From: Rhodospirillales bacterium
Lineage (GTDB): Bacteria > Pseudomonadota > Alphaproteobacteria > Geminicoccales > Geminicoccaceae
Assembly: GCA_007131045.1 (NCBI GenBank)
Contig: SLRI01000668.1
Coordinates: forward strand, 1 to 5,616
Length of the DNA: 5,616 nt
Direction of reading: 5' to 3'
Under the pieces are notes generated by a model. The model worked only from the letters and a program-made list of their open reading frames with translations. It was not told the origin of the DNA and ran no database searches. Every line of letters starts with the position of its first letter. Within the stretch, counting starts at the first letter, position 1. A program made the position numbers and the translations under genes. Shown piece by piece: positions 1-5,616 of the stretch.

Positions 1-20
1 CCGATCGAGAGATTACCGCC

Positions 21-1001
21 GTGGCCGAGCGCTGTGTCGGCTGCGGGCGGTGTGCCGCGGTTTGTCCGACCGACGCGATCGCCGTGCCGGGCTTCGCCGC
101 CGTGCCGTCGGGTCCGGTCGAGTGCGCCCGTGTCGCTGAACGTGATCGGCTGCCGGGGGCGGCGGTGGTGCCGTGCCTGGGTGGGCTGCGTGCGACAGAT
201 TACCTCGAAAGTGGGCCGGTGCCGGTCGATCGGGGCTGGTGTGCTGGCTGTCCCGCCGGCGGTGTCGCAGCACCCTGGGCGGCTGCCGTGGCCGATGCCG
301 ATGCGGTCCGTGCCTGGCTCGGGCGCGAGGCTGTCCGGGTCGAGCGCCAGCCATTGCCGAGCCGCCGCGCCCTGCCGTTGCCGGAGCATCTCGATTCGCG
401 GGGCGCGTCCAGGCGCGGCCTCTTGCGCCGGGTGGCGGGCGAGGCCCCTGCCCCGTCGGTCGAGGTCGCCGTGCGGCGCGTCGAGCCGCGGGCGACGCAG
501 CACCGGGTGGCGGTGATCGCCGAACAAGCGGGACGGCCAGTGCCGGCGTCGCTGCTGCCGCGGGTTGCGGTGAGCGACAGCTGCGACGCCAATCGGGTCT
601 GCGTCGCCGCCTGTCCGACCTCGGCATTGTCCGTTGTCACCGATGCGGCCGGCACCGGGCTCGATTTCGATGCGGTGCGCTGCACGGCCTGCGGGGTCTG
701 CGCCGAAGCCTGTCCCGAGGGCGCGATCACGATTGCCCGATACGGCGCGGGCGAGGCCACCGGCCCCGTGCTGCTGACCCGCGATCCGGCGCGGCCCTGC
801 CCCGGTTGCGGCCAGAGCTTCGTGCCGCATGACGGCGCCGAGGTCTGCTCGGTCTGCACGAACGAGCGCGAGGTGGCCAAGCTCGGCTTCGAGCTGATGC
901 GCGGGCCGCGACACGTCGACATCAAACCGAAGTCGGCCGGGTGTGACGCCCGGGCGATGCCCAACCCGCCGACCGGGCACAGCGCCCGGTCGCTGCATTG
1001 A
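21..1001 (+). CDS. Multi-domain 4Fe-4S ferredoxin-like accessory protein of a molybdoenzyme operon (5' end uncertain)
   Basis: Likely a cytoplasmic iron-sulfur protein serving the molybdoenzyme encoded next; no signal peptide or membrane segment is visible. Numbering from the GTG at 21 gives 326 residues. An N-terminal cluster motif has Cys5, 8, 11 and 15 (Cx2Cx2Cx3CP). A middle section carries Cys35, Cys52 in VVPCLGGL, and Cys74/77 in GWCAGCP. A second ferredoxin unit has Cys188, 194 and 198 with Asn191 where a Cys is usual, then canonical Cys221, 224, 227 and 231. A C-terminal CxxC...CxxC pair (Cys260/263 and 276/279) looks like a zinc ribbon or rubredoxin-like knuckle. The GTG has a weak GAGAG at 7-11, but the frame stays open to the window edge, so the true start may lie upstream. 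The stop is 22 bases before the A-subunit start. The position resembles arxB' or NapF-like genes, but I do not recognise a named family; electron transfer versus maturation is inference. Confidence 0.8.
   Translation: MAERCVGCGRCAAVCPTDAIAVPGFAAVPSGPVECARVAERDRLPGAAVVPCLGGLRATDYLESGPVPVDRGWCAGCPAGGVAAPWAAAVADADAVRAWLGREAVRVERQPLPSRRALPLPEHLDSRGASRRGLLRRVAGEAPAPSVEVAVRRVEPRATQHRVAVIAEQAGRPVPASLLPRVAVSDSCDANRVCVAACPTSALSVVTDAAGTGLDFDAVRCTACGVCAEACPEGAITIARYGAGEATGPVLLTRDPARPCPGCGQSFVPHDGAEVCSVCTNEREVAKLGFELMRGPRHVDIKPKSAGCDARAMPNPPTGHSARSLH
970..992 (+). repeat. Perfect 9-bp inverted repeat (RNA hairpin) at the 3' end of the ferredoxin gene
   Basis: CGACCGGGC at 970-978 pairs perfectly with GCCCGGTCG at 984-992 around a five-base loop. 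It lies in the last codons of the upstream gene, ending 18 bases before the strong ribosome binding site of the A subunit. There is no T-run, so it is not a classic terminator. It could stabilise or mark a processing point in the mRNA, or be a chance product of GC-rich coding sequence. Confidence 0.45.
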
Positions 1002-1010
1002 GCCAAAGCG

Positions 1011-1018
1011 AGGAGGTG
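1011..1018 (+). promoter_or_regulatory. Strong Shine-Dalgarno site fixing the A-subunit start
   Basis: AGGAGGTG is a full complement to the usual 16S rRNA 3' end and ends five bases before ATG 1024. It selects this ATG over the GTG at 943, which lies inside the upstream gene and would put 27 extra residues ahead of the Tat motif. Confidence 0.85.
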
Positions 1019-1023
1019 CTGCG

Positions 1024-3573
1024 ATGCGAGGCACGATTTTGGATACCACCCGCAGACGCTTTCTCGCGGCAACCGCCGCGGGCGGGGCTGCGACAACGGC
1101 CGTCGGCGTCGGGCTGGGGGCGGGTGTCGGCACCACGCCCGAGGCCAGTGCCCAGGCCGGGCGAGGCGAGACGCGGATCACCAAGAACATTTGTGCCCAG
1201 TGCCCGGCACGTTGCGGCATCGACGTCTACACCACCAACGGGCGGGTGCACGCGATCTACGGCGACACCGGCAACCCGATCGCCAACGGCAAGCTCTGCC
1301 CCAAGGGGCATCTCGGCACCTATTTCCTCTACGATCCGGACCGCTTCAAGGGGCCGATGCGGCGGACCAACCCCGAAAAGGGGCGAAACGAGGATCCGGG
1401 CTTCGTGCCGATCAGCTGGGACGAGGCCTTGGGCATCGTCGCGGATCGCCTCAACGACCTGCGCGAGCGCGGCGAGTCGCACCGCTTCGCGCATTTCTAC
1501 GGCCGCGGCTGGGGACCGACCGATGCCGGGCTGTACGGCGACTTCGGCAAGCTCTACGGCACGCCGAACTCGGCGATCGGCCACGCCTCGATGTGCGCCG
1601 AGGGCTCGAAGCGGGCCAAGCGGGCGACCGACGGCAACGATTCCTATAACGCCTACGACTACGCCAACACCAACTACATCCTGAACTTCGGCGCCAGCTT
1701 CCTCGAGGCGTTCCGCCCCTACAACTATCTGATGCAGATGTGGGGCAAGATGCGGGCGAAGAGTCCGCAGACCCGGATCACCTCCATCGACGTGCGCATG
1801 AGCCCGACCATGGCGGCATCGGACCGGGCGGTCTACATCAAGCCGGCCACCGACGGTGCGATGGCGCTGGCGATCGCCCACGTCATCCTCACCGAAGGCT
1901 TGTGGGATCGTGAATTCGTCGGCGACTTCGCCGATCGCCGCAACCACTTCGTCACCGGCGAGACGATCGAGGCGGCGGTGATCACGGAGCCGGTGATCGA
2001 TCCCGAGACCGGCGAGAGCGGCGCGGTGGCGCCCGAGGGCCAGGGCTTCGTCGGCGCCTGGACCCACGGCCTCGTCGACTGGTGGAACGAGGAGCTCAAG
2101 GACCGCACCCCGGAATGGGCCGAGGCGATCACCGAGGTGCCGGCCCGGACGATCCGTGCGGTGGCGCGCGAGTTCGGCACCACCCGCCCGGCCATGGCGA
2201 TCATGGAGCGCGGGCCGACCTCGCACACCAACGGCACCTATAACGGCATGGCGATCCACGCGCTCAACGCGCTGGTCGGCAGCCTGTTCGCCGAGAAGGG
2301 CGGGCTTTTCTACCAGATGGGCGTCCCCTACGGCGGCCTGCCGGTCAATGCCGACGACTACCTCGACGACTGGGCGCGCGACGGCGCCTGGAAGAACCAG
2401 CCGCGAATCGACATGGCGCGCACCGAGCGCTGGCCGATGGCCGCGCACATGATGCAGGAGGCCGGGCCGAACCATCTGGCGGGCGATCCCTACAAGCTCG
2501 ACACCGCCATGTTCTACTACACCAACCCGATCTGGACGGCGCCCAACCCCCAGGTCTGGGAGGAGGCGCTGAAGGACGTCTTCATCATCGACACCTCGCC
2601 GTTCCCCGGCGAGACGGCGATGTATGCCGACATCATCCTGCCCGATCACACCTATCTCGAGCGCTGGCAGGACAGCCCGACCTACCCCTTCGAGGGCTGG
2701 CCGATGACCGCGCTCCGGGTGCCGGCGGTGGAGCCGATCTACGACACCAAGCATTTCGGCGACACGCTGATCGAGATCGGCAAGCGCATCAACGGGCCGA
2801 TGGGCGAGTACTATCGCGAGCTCGGCAACGTCGAGAACATCCTGCGCCATCGCGCCAAGGGCTTCGAGGCCAATCCCGGCGACAACGGGGTGAACAGCTT
2901 CGAGAGCTGGGCCGAGAAGGGCGTCTGGTACAAGAAGCCCTATCACTGGCACCACCGCCGCGGGAAGTTCTACGAGTGGGACGGCGAGGGCTACACCATC
3001 GAGATGACCGAGGAGGAGGTGCAGGCCAAGCTGTTGCGCACCCCCTCGGGCAAGTTCGAGTTCCGCTCGGGCTTTTTGGAGGACCATGCCGACTACATCG
3101 AGCGCGAGATGGGCATCCCCGCCGCGCGCGTCGGGCTGATCCAGTGGGTCGAGCCGGTGCATACCGGCGGCGACGGCGATCTCTACTTCGTCTCGCCCAA
3201 GACGCCGATGCACGCCGAGGGCCGCAGCGGCAACATCCCGCACGGCATCGCCATCCATCAACCGATGGTCGGCGGCAAGAACACCGTCTTCCTCGAGGTG
3301 CACCCCGAGACCGCCCGGGCGCGCGGAATCCGTGACGGCGACCACGTGCGCATCCGCTCCGATATCGGCTCGATCGAGGCCTATTGCCGCCTCGTGCCGG
3401 CGCATCGCCATGACACGATCGTCCTGCCGATGGAGCATGGCCACTGGGCCCAGGGCCGCTGGGCCAAGGGCCGCCTGCCGGGCCACTCCGGCGACATCAC
3501 CGCAAACGTATCCGATCCGATCTCCGGGCTTGCCAGCTACTACACCGGCAAGGTTCGCCTGGAACGGGCCTGA
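1024..3573 (+). CDS. Tat-exported molybdopterin oxidoreductase catalytic subunit (DMSO reductase superfamily; ArxA/PsrA-like)
   Basis: Catalytic A subunit of a CISM complex, 849 residues from ATG 1024, expected on the periplasmic face with a bis-pterin molybdenum cofactor. A Tat signal is clear: TRRRFLA at 9-15, an Ala/Gly-rich stretch, and a likely cleavage after ASA or AQA near 43-45. A [4Fe-4S] site follows with Cys57, 60, 64 and 92 (Cx2Cx3Cx27C, then PKG). YGRGWG is at 159-164, and GHASMCAEG supplies Cys191 as the probable Mo ligand. The C-terminal molybdopterin-dinucleotide-binding domain covers roughly 715-849 and includes GHWAQGRWAKGR. Length fits the PsrA/PhsA/ArrA/ArxA group. As I recall, XGRGWG marks arsenite-oxidising ArxA and RGRY marks ArrA; this supports an Arx-like call but is not proof. 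Polysulfide, thiosulfate, tetrathionate or selenium-oxyanion substrates are alternatives. Family membership is near certain, substrate uncertain. Subunits B and C follow directly. Confidence 0.95.
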   Translation: MRGTILDTTRRRFLAATAAGGAATTAVGVGLGAGVGTTPEASAQAGRGETRITKNICAQCPARCGIDVYTTNGRVHAIYGDTGNPIANGKLCPKGHLGTYFLYDPDRFKGPMRRTNPEKGRNEDPGFVPISWDEALGIVADRLNDLRERGESHRFAHFYGRGWGPTDAGLYGDFGKLYGTPNSAIGHASMCAEGSKRAKRATDGNDSYNAYDYANTNYILNFGASFLEAFRPYNYLMQMWGKMRAKSPQTRITSIDVRMSPTMAASDRAVYIKPATDGAMALAIAHVILTEGLWDREFVGDFADRRNHFVTGETIEAAVITEPVIDPETGESGAVAPEGQGFVGAWTHGLVDWWNEELKDRTPEWAEAITEVPARTIRAVAREFGTTRPAMAIMERGPTSHTNGTYNGMAIHALNALVGSLFAEKGGLFYQMGVPYGGLPVNADDYLDDWARDGAWKNQPRIDMARTERWPMAAHMMQEAGPNHLAGDPYKLDTAMFYYTNPIWTAPNPQVWEEALKDVFIIDTSPFPGETAMYADIILPDHTYLERWQDSPTYPFEGWPMTALRVPAVEPIYDTKHFGDTLIEIGKRINGPMGEYYRELGNVENILRHRAKGFEANPGDNGVNSFESWAEKGVWYKKPYHWHHRRGKFYEWDGEGYTIEMTEEEVQAKLLRTPSGKFEFRSGFLEDHADYIEREMGIPAARVGLIQWVEPVHTGGDGDLYFVSPKTPMHAEGRSGNIPHGIAIHQPMVGGKNTVFLEVHPETARARGIRDGDHVRIRSDIGSIEAYCRLVPAHRHDTIVLPMEHGHWAQGRWAKGRLPGHSGDITANVSDPISGLASYYTGKVRLERA
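3445..3474 (+). repeat. In-frame 15-bp tandem repeat in the C-terminal domain of the A subunit
   Basis: Two adjacent 15-base units, 3445-3459 and 3460-3474, differ at one base (C3451 versus A3466). They encode WAQGR followed by WAKGR (residues 808-817), within the molybdopterin-dinucleotide-binding domain. Related large subunits appear to have a similar G-H-W-A-x-G-R motif here, so this may be family sequence rather than a recent duplication. Confidence 0.6.
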
Positions 3574-3584
3574 TCCACGCACAC

Positions 3585-3590
3585 GAGAGG
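3585..3590 (+). promoter_or_regulatory. Ribosome binding site of the B subunit
   Basis: GAGAGG lies ten bases before ATG 3601, in the 27-base gap between the A and B genes. It is weaker and slightly further from its start than the sites before A and C. No terminator or promoter is visible in this gap, which fits cotranscription. Confidence 0.6.
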
Positions 3591-3600
3591 GTTTGAGAAA

Positions 3601-4350
3601 ATGACGAAATGGGGAATGGTCATCGACCTCGACAAGTGCACCGGCTGTCAGGCCTGCACGACCGCCTGCGCCATGGAGAACAGCACCCTGCCGGGCGAGA
3701 ACTGGCAGGACGTGCTGTACTACCAGGAGGGCACCTACCCGACCGCCAAGATGACGTGGCTGCCCAGGCCCTGCATGCAGTGCGAGAACCCGTCCTGCGT
3801 GGCGGTCTGCCCGACCCGGGCGACCTACAAGGACATGGATGCCGGCGGCATCGTCTTCGTCGACTGGGACAAGTGCATCGGCTGCAAGTACTGCATGATC
3901 GCCTGCCCCTACGGCGTGCGCTTCTACGCCGACGAGAAGCCGGTGGTGGAACCCGACCTGCGCGACATCTTCCCGGGCCAGGGACAGCTCTGGGCGCCGC
4001 CCTATCAGGGCCCGGAGGAGGATCCGAAGCGCGGCATCGGCGTCCAGCCCAAGGGCGTCGTGTCGAAATGCACCTTTTGCTACCACAAGGTCAGCCAGGC
4101 GCCGGCGGGTGTCGCCGATCTCGACGAGGACAATCCCGAGACCAAGGAGTACGTGCCCGCCTGCGTGCGCACCTGCCCGCCCAAGGCACGCTATTTCGGC
4201 GACCTGGACAACCCGGAAAGCGAGGTGAACCGGCTGATCGGCGACCGCCGCGGCGTGCGCCTGAAGGACCACACCGGCAACCGGCCGCAGGTCTACTATC
4301 TCGGGTCGGGGGCCGACGTCCCCGCCTTCGATCCTCCCTCGGACAGCTGA
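3601..4350 (+). CDS. Four-cluster [4Fe-4S] electron-transfer subunit (PsrB/DmsB/NrfC type)
   Basis: B subunit, 249 residues, which carries electrons between the molybdenum subunit and the membrane anchor. It has exactly sixteen cysteines, all in the four family motifs: Cys13/16/19/23 (Cx2Cx2Cx3C), Cys58/61/66/70 (Cx2Cx4Cx3CP), Cys92/95/98/102 (Cx2Cx2Cx3CP) and Cys157/160/188/192 (Cx2Cx27Cx3CP). All four sites therefore look intact and should hold [4Fe-4S] clusters. A linker at about 111-156, rich in Pro, Gly and acidic residues, separates motifs three and four. There is no signal peptide; in this family the B subunit is normally exported bound to the Tat-bearing A subunit. It lies 27 bases after A and 13 before C. 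The family is very clear; the substrate cannot be read from this subunit. Confidence 0.96.
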   Translation: MTKWGMVIDLDKCTGCQACTTACAMENSTLPGENWQDVLYYQEGTYPTAKMTWLPRPCMQCENPSCVAVCPTRATYKDMDAGGIVFVDWDKCIGCKYCMIACPYGVRFYADEKPVVEPDLRDIFPGQGQLWAPPYQGPEEDPKRGIGVQPKGVVSKCTFCYHKVSQAPAGVADLDEDNPETKEYVPACVRTCPPKARYFGDLDNPESEVNRLIGDRRGVRLKDHTGNRPQVYYLGSGADVPAFDPPSDS

Positions 4351-4356
4351 GGAGGG
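4351..4356 (+). promoter_or_regulatory. Ribosome binding site of the NrfD-type subunit
   Basis: GGAGGG directly follows the TGA of the B gene and sits seven bases before ATG 4364. It favours this start over the in-frame ATG at 4382, and suggests translational coupling of B and C. Confidence 0.75.
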
Positions 4357-4363
4357 CTGAACG

Positions 4364-5557
4364 ATGACCAACACGAACATCATGAAGGGGCCGCTGGGCC
4401 TGGTTCTGCTCATCGCCTCCGCAATCGTCACCATCGCCGCCTTCGGCTATGCGATGATGGACCTGAACGCCGTCGGCCACCGCAGCTTCAACACCTCGTC
4501 GCAGCTGCCCTGGGGCCAGCCGATCGCGACCTATCTCTACTTCGCGCTCGCCTCCTCCGGGCTCGGCATGGTCGCCGCACTGCCGCTGGTGTTCGGTTTC
4601 GAGAAGCTCTACCCGCTGGCCAAGCGCTCGATCTTTCTCGCGTTCGCCATCCTGATCGCGGGCATGGCGGTGCTGGCGATGGAGCTCGGGCACGTGTTCC
4701 GCATGCTCTGGGTCATGCCGATGAACATGCAGATCCAGTCGGCGATGTTCTGGATGGGCGTGTTCTATATCGCCGACCTGCTGTTCCTGCTCTGGAAGTT
4801 CCAGAAGATGGAAGGCAAGGAATGGGACAGCAAGACCAGCAAGCAGATCGGTATCGCCTCGTTCATCGCGGTGCTGCTGGCCAGCGGCAACCTGGCGCTG
4901 ATCTTCGGCATGATGAGCATGCGCCCGTTCTGGTACGGCGGCCTGATGCCGATCTACTTCTACCTCACGGCGGTGACCAGCGGCCTGGCGGCGGTGGTGT
5001 TCTTCACCTACCTCGCCTACGGCTTCAATCGTTCGGCCATGCCCGAGCGGATGCAGCGCATGTTCGAGGCGCCGCTGCCGCGCCTGTTCGCGGCCGTGCT
5101 GGGCGGCACGGTGGTGTTCATCGCGGCTCGGGCGATCACCGGGCTCTATACCTACAACCCCGAAGTGAGCATCGTCTGGCGTGACTTCCTCTTCGCCTCG
5201 CCCGTCTATCAGGCCTCGCTCTGGCTCGGGATCGTGGTGCCGTTCGCGGTGATGCTGGTCGCCGCGCTGCGCCGCAACCCGGCCGTCCAGGTGCTGGTGT
5301 CGATGGCCGTCTTCGCCGGGCTCTTTGCCGAGCGCTACTTCTTCGTCGTCGGCGGGCAGGTCGTGCCGCTGTTCCGCGGCACCTGGGAATGGGGGCTGAT
5401 CCAGTACACGCCCTCGCTCACCGAGTGGGCGCTGACCATCATGGGCTCGGCCATGCTGTTCGCGCTCTATGCCGCAGGCGAGCGGTTCCTCGACCTCTCC
5501 GCCACGCCCCAGCCTGGGGCGGCCACCGTGGACGTGGCAGCCGAAGCCACGGCCTGA
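4364..5557 (+). CDS. NrfD/PsrC-type quinone-reactive membrane anchor subunit
   Basis: C subunit, 397 residues, anchoring the complex in the cytoplasmic membrane and exchanging electrons with the quinone pool. I count about ten hydrophobic helices, near residues 10-31, 53-79, 88-108, 125-145, 160-182, 193-220, 238-262, 278-302, 306-324 and 353-372, so it is longer than the eight-helix PsrC core. Polar residues in or near helix ends include Glu107, His110 and Arg113 (ELGHVFR), Arg256 (AARAITG) and Glu323-Arg324 (AERYFFV); these resemble conserved positions of NrfD proteins and may line a quinone or proton path, which is inference. No haem-ligand pattern is evident. The C-terminal tail of about 25 residues is Ala/Pro-rich and soluble. 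It follows the B gene by 13 bases, and a hairpin lies 24 bases after the stop. Family call is strong; direction of electron flow is unknown. Confidence 0.94.
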   Translation: MTNTNIMKGPLGLVLLIASAIVTIAAFGYAMMDLNAVGHRSFNTSSQLPWGQPIATYLYFALASSGLGMVAALPLVFGFEKLYPLAKRSIFLAFAILIAGMAVLAMELGHVFRMLWVMPMNMQIQSAMFWMGVFYIADLLFLLWKFQKMEGKEWDSKTSKQIGIASFIAVLLASGNLALIFGMMSMRPFWYGGLMPIYFYLTAVTSGLAAVVFFTYLAYGFNRSAMPERMQRMFEAPLPRLFAAVLGGTVVFIAARAITGLYTYNPEVSIVWRDFLFASPVYQASLWLGIVVPFAVMLVAALRRNPAVQVLVSMAVFAGLFAERYFFVVGGQVVPLFRGTWEWGLIQYTPSLTEWALTIMGSAMLFALYAAGERFLDLSATPQPGAATVDVAAEATA

Positions 5558-5581
5558 CGCCGGCCGCAACCGACGGGTGCG

Positions 5582-5605
5582 CAGGGCGGCAGGGTTGCCG
5601 CCCTG
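5582..5605 (+). terminator. Strong hairpin downstream of the C subunit, possible terminator without a T-run
   Basis: CAGGGCGGCA at 5582-5591 pairs perfectly with TGCCGCCCTG at 5596-5605 across a four-base GGGT loop; one G-T pair could extend it. It sits 24 bases after the NrfD-type stop codon. The following bases are GC-rich with no T-run, so intrinsic termination is uncertain; it may instead protect the 3' end or be a repeated intergenic element. The window ends eleven bases later. Confidence 0.6.
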
Positions 5606-5616
5606 TCGCCCTGTCG
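5601..5616 (+). repeat. Tandem 8-bp direct repeat at the window edge
   Basis: CCCTGTCG occurs twice in a row, at 5601-5608 and 5609-5616. The first copy overlaps the right arm of the hairpin, and the second could compete for the same left arm through its CCCTG. The array may continue beyond the window. Confidence 0.6.

Noticed and set aside
1..20. Promoter for the operon at the left edge
   Set aside because: Only 20 bases precede the first possible start and the coding frame is open through them, so the promoter must lie outside the window.
943..1023. GTG at 943 as a start giving a longer A subunit
   Set aside because: It would overlap the ferredoxin gene and place 27 extra residues before the Tat motif. 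ATG 1024 has a near-ideal Shine-Dalgarno site and puts the twin arginines at residues 10-11.
1024..3573. Respiratory arsenate reductase ArrA
   Set aside because: The active-site segment reads YGRGWG rather than the RGRY I recall for ArrA, and an NrfD-type C subunit is less usual in the minimal arrAB arrangement. It is not excluded without a tree.
922..4434. Very long minus-strand open frame (1170 codons) opposite the A and B genes
   Set aside because: It is the antisense shadow of GC-rich coding sequence. Its translation is rich in Arg, His, Ala, Val and Gly with no recognisable domain, while the + strand frames carry complete family motifs.
1024..5557. SoeABC sulfite dehydrogenase or PsrABC polysulfide reductase as a firm identification
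   Set aside because: The three-subunit layout is shared by many CISM enzymes. SoeA is, as I understand it, cytoplasmic without a Tat signal, unlike this A subunit. Nothing specific supports PsrABC over relatives, so neither name is used.
4091..5569. Long minus-strand open frame (492 codons) opposite the NrfD-type gene
   Set aside because: Its translation is a low-complexity run rich in Arg, His, Glu and Gln, typical of the complement of a GC-rich membrane-protein gene. The + strand NrfD-type protein is clearly the real product.
1..5616. CRISPR array, tRNA, rRNA, insertion sequence or attachment site
   Set aside because: No spaced direct-repeat array, tRNA-like cloverleaf, rRNA segment, transposase or flanking inverted repeats were seen. 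The four genes and their short gaps account for nearly all of the window.

Overview
This is a GC-rich window holding a compact four-gene cluster, all on the + strand with gaps of 22, 27 and 13 bases. It encodes one complex iron-sulfur molybdoenzyme (CISM, DMSO reductase superfamily) plus an accessory ferredoxin. The very high GC, strong Shine-Dalgarno sites, Tat export of the large subunit and NrfD-type membrane anchor suggest a proteobacterium with respiratory or phototrophic metabolism. Alphaproteobacteria or a GC-rich gammaproteobacterial purple-sulfur relative are both possible; the sequence alone does not settle the taxon.

Layout: 21-1001 is a Cys-rich multi-domain ferredoxin-like protein, with its frame open to the left window edge. 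1024-3573 is the Tat-exported molybdopterin catalytic subunit, with an N-terminal [4Fe-4S] site and a predicted Cys molybdenum ligand. 3601-4350 is a four-cluster [4Fe-4S] electron-transfer subunit with exactly sixteen cysteines, all in ligand motifs. 4364-5557 is an NrfD/PsrC-type quinone-reactive membrane subunit with about ten helices. A strong hairpin at 5582-5605 follows, which may end the transcript.

Working model: the A subunit folds in the cytoplasm with its Mo cofactor, probably picks up the B subunit, and is exported through Tat. Electrons then pass between the Mo site, the A-subunit cluster, the four B-subunit clusters and the quinone pool through the C subunit. The first gene product has no export signal and probably stays in the cytoplasm, as an electron carrier or maturation factor.

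The substrate is not shown by the sequence. The most informative clue is a YGRGWG motif at residues 159-164 of the A subunit. As I recall it, XGRGWG is the motif used to separate anaerobic arsenite oxidases (ArxA) from arsenate respiratory reductases (ArrA). The order ferredoxin-A-B-C also matches arxB'-A-B-C. An Arx-like enzyme is therefore the leading hypothesis, but polysulfide/thiosulfate, tetrathionate, selenium-oxyanion or uncharacterised CISM relatives remain open. No arsenic-resistance, regulatory, TorD-chaperone or cytochrome gene lies in the window to decide between them.
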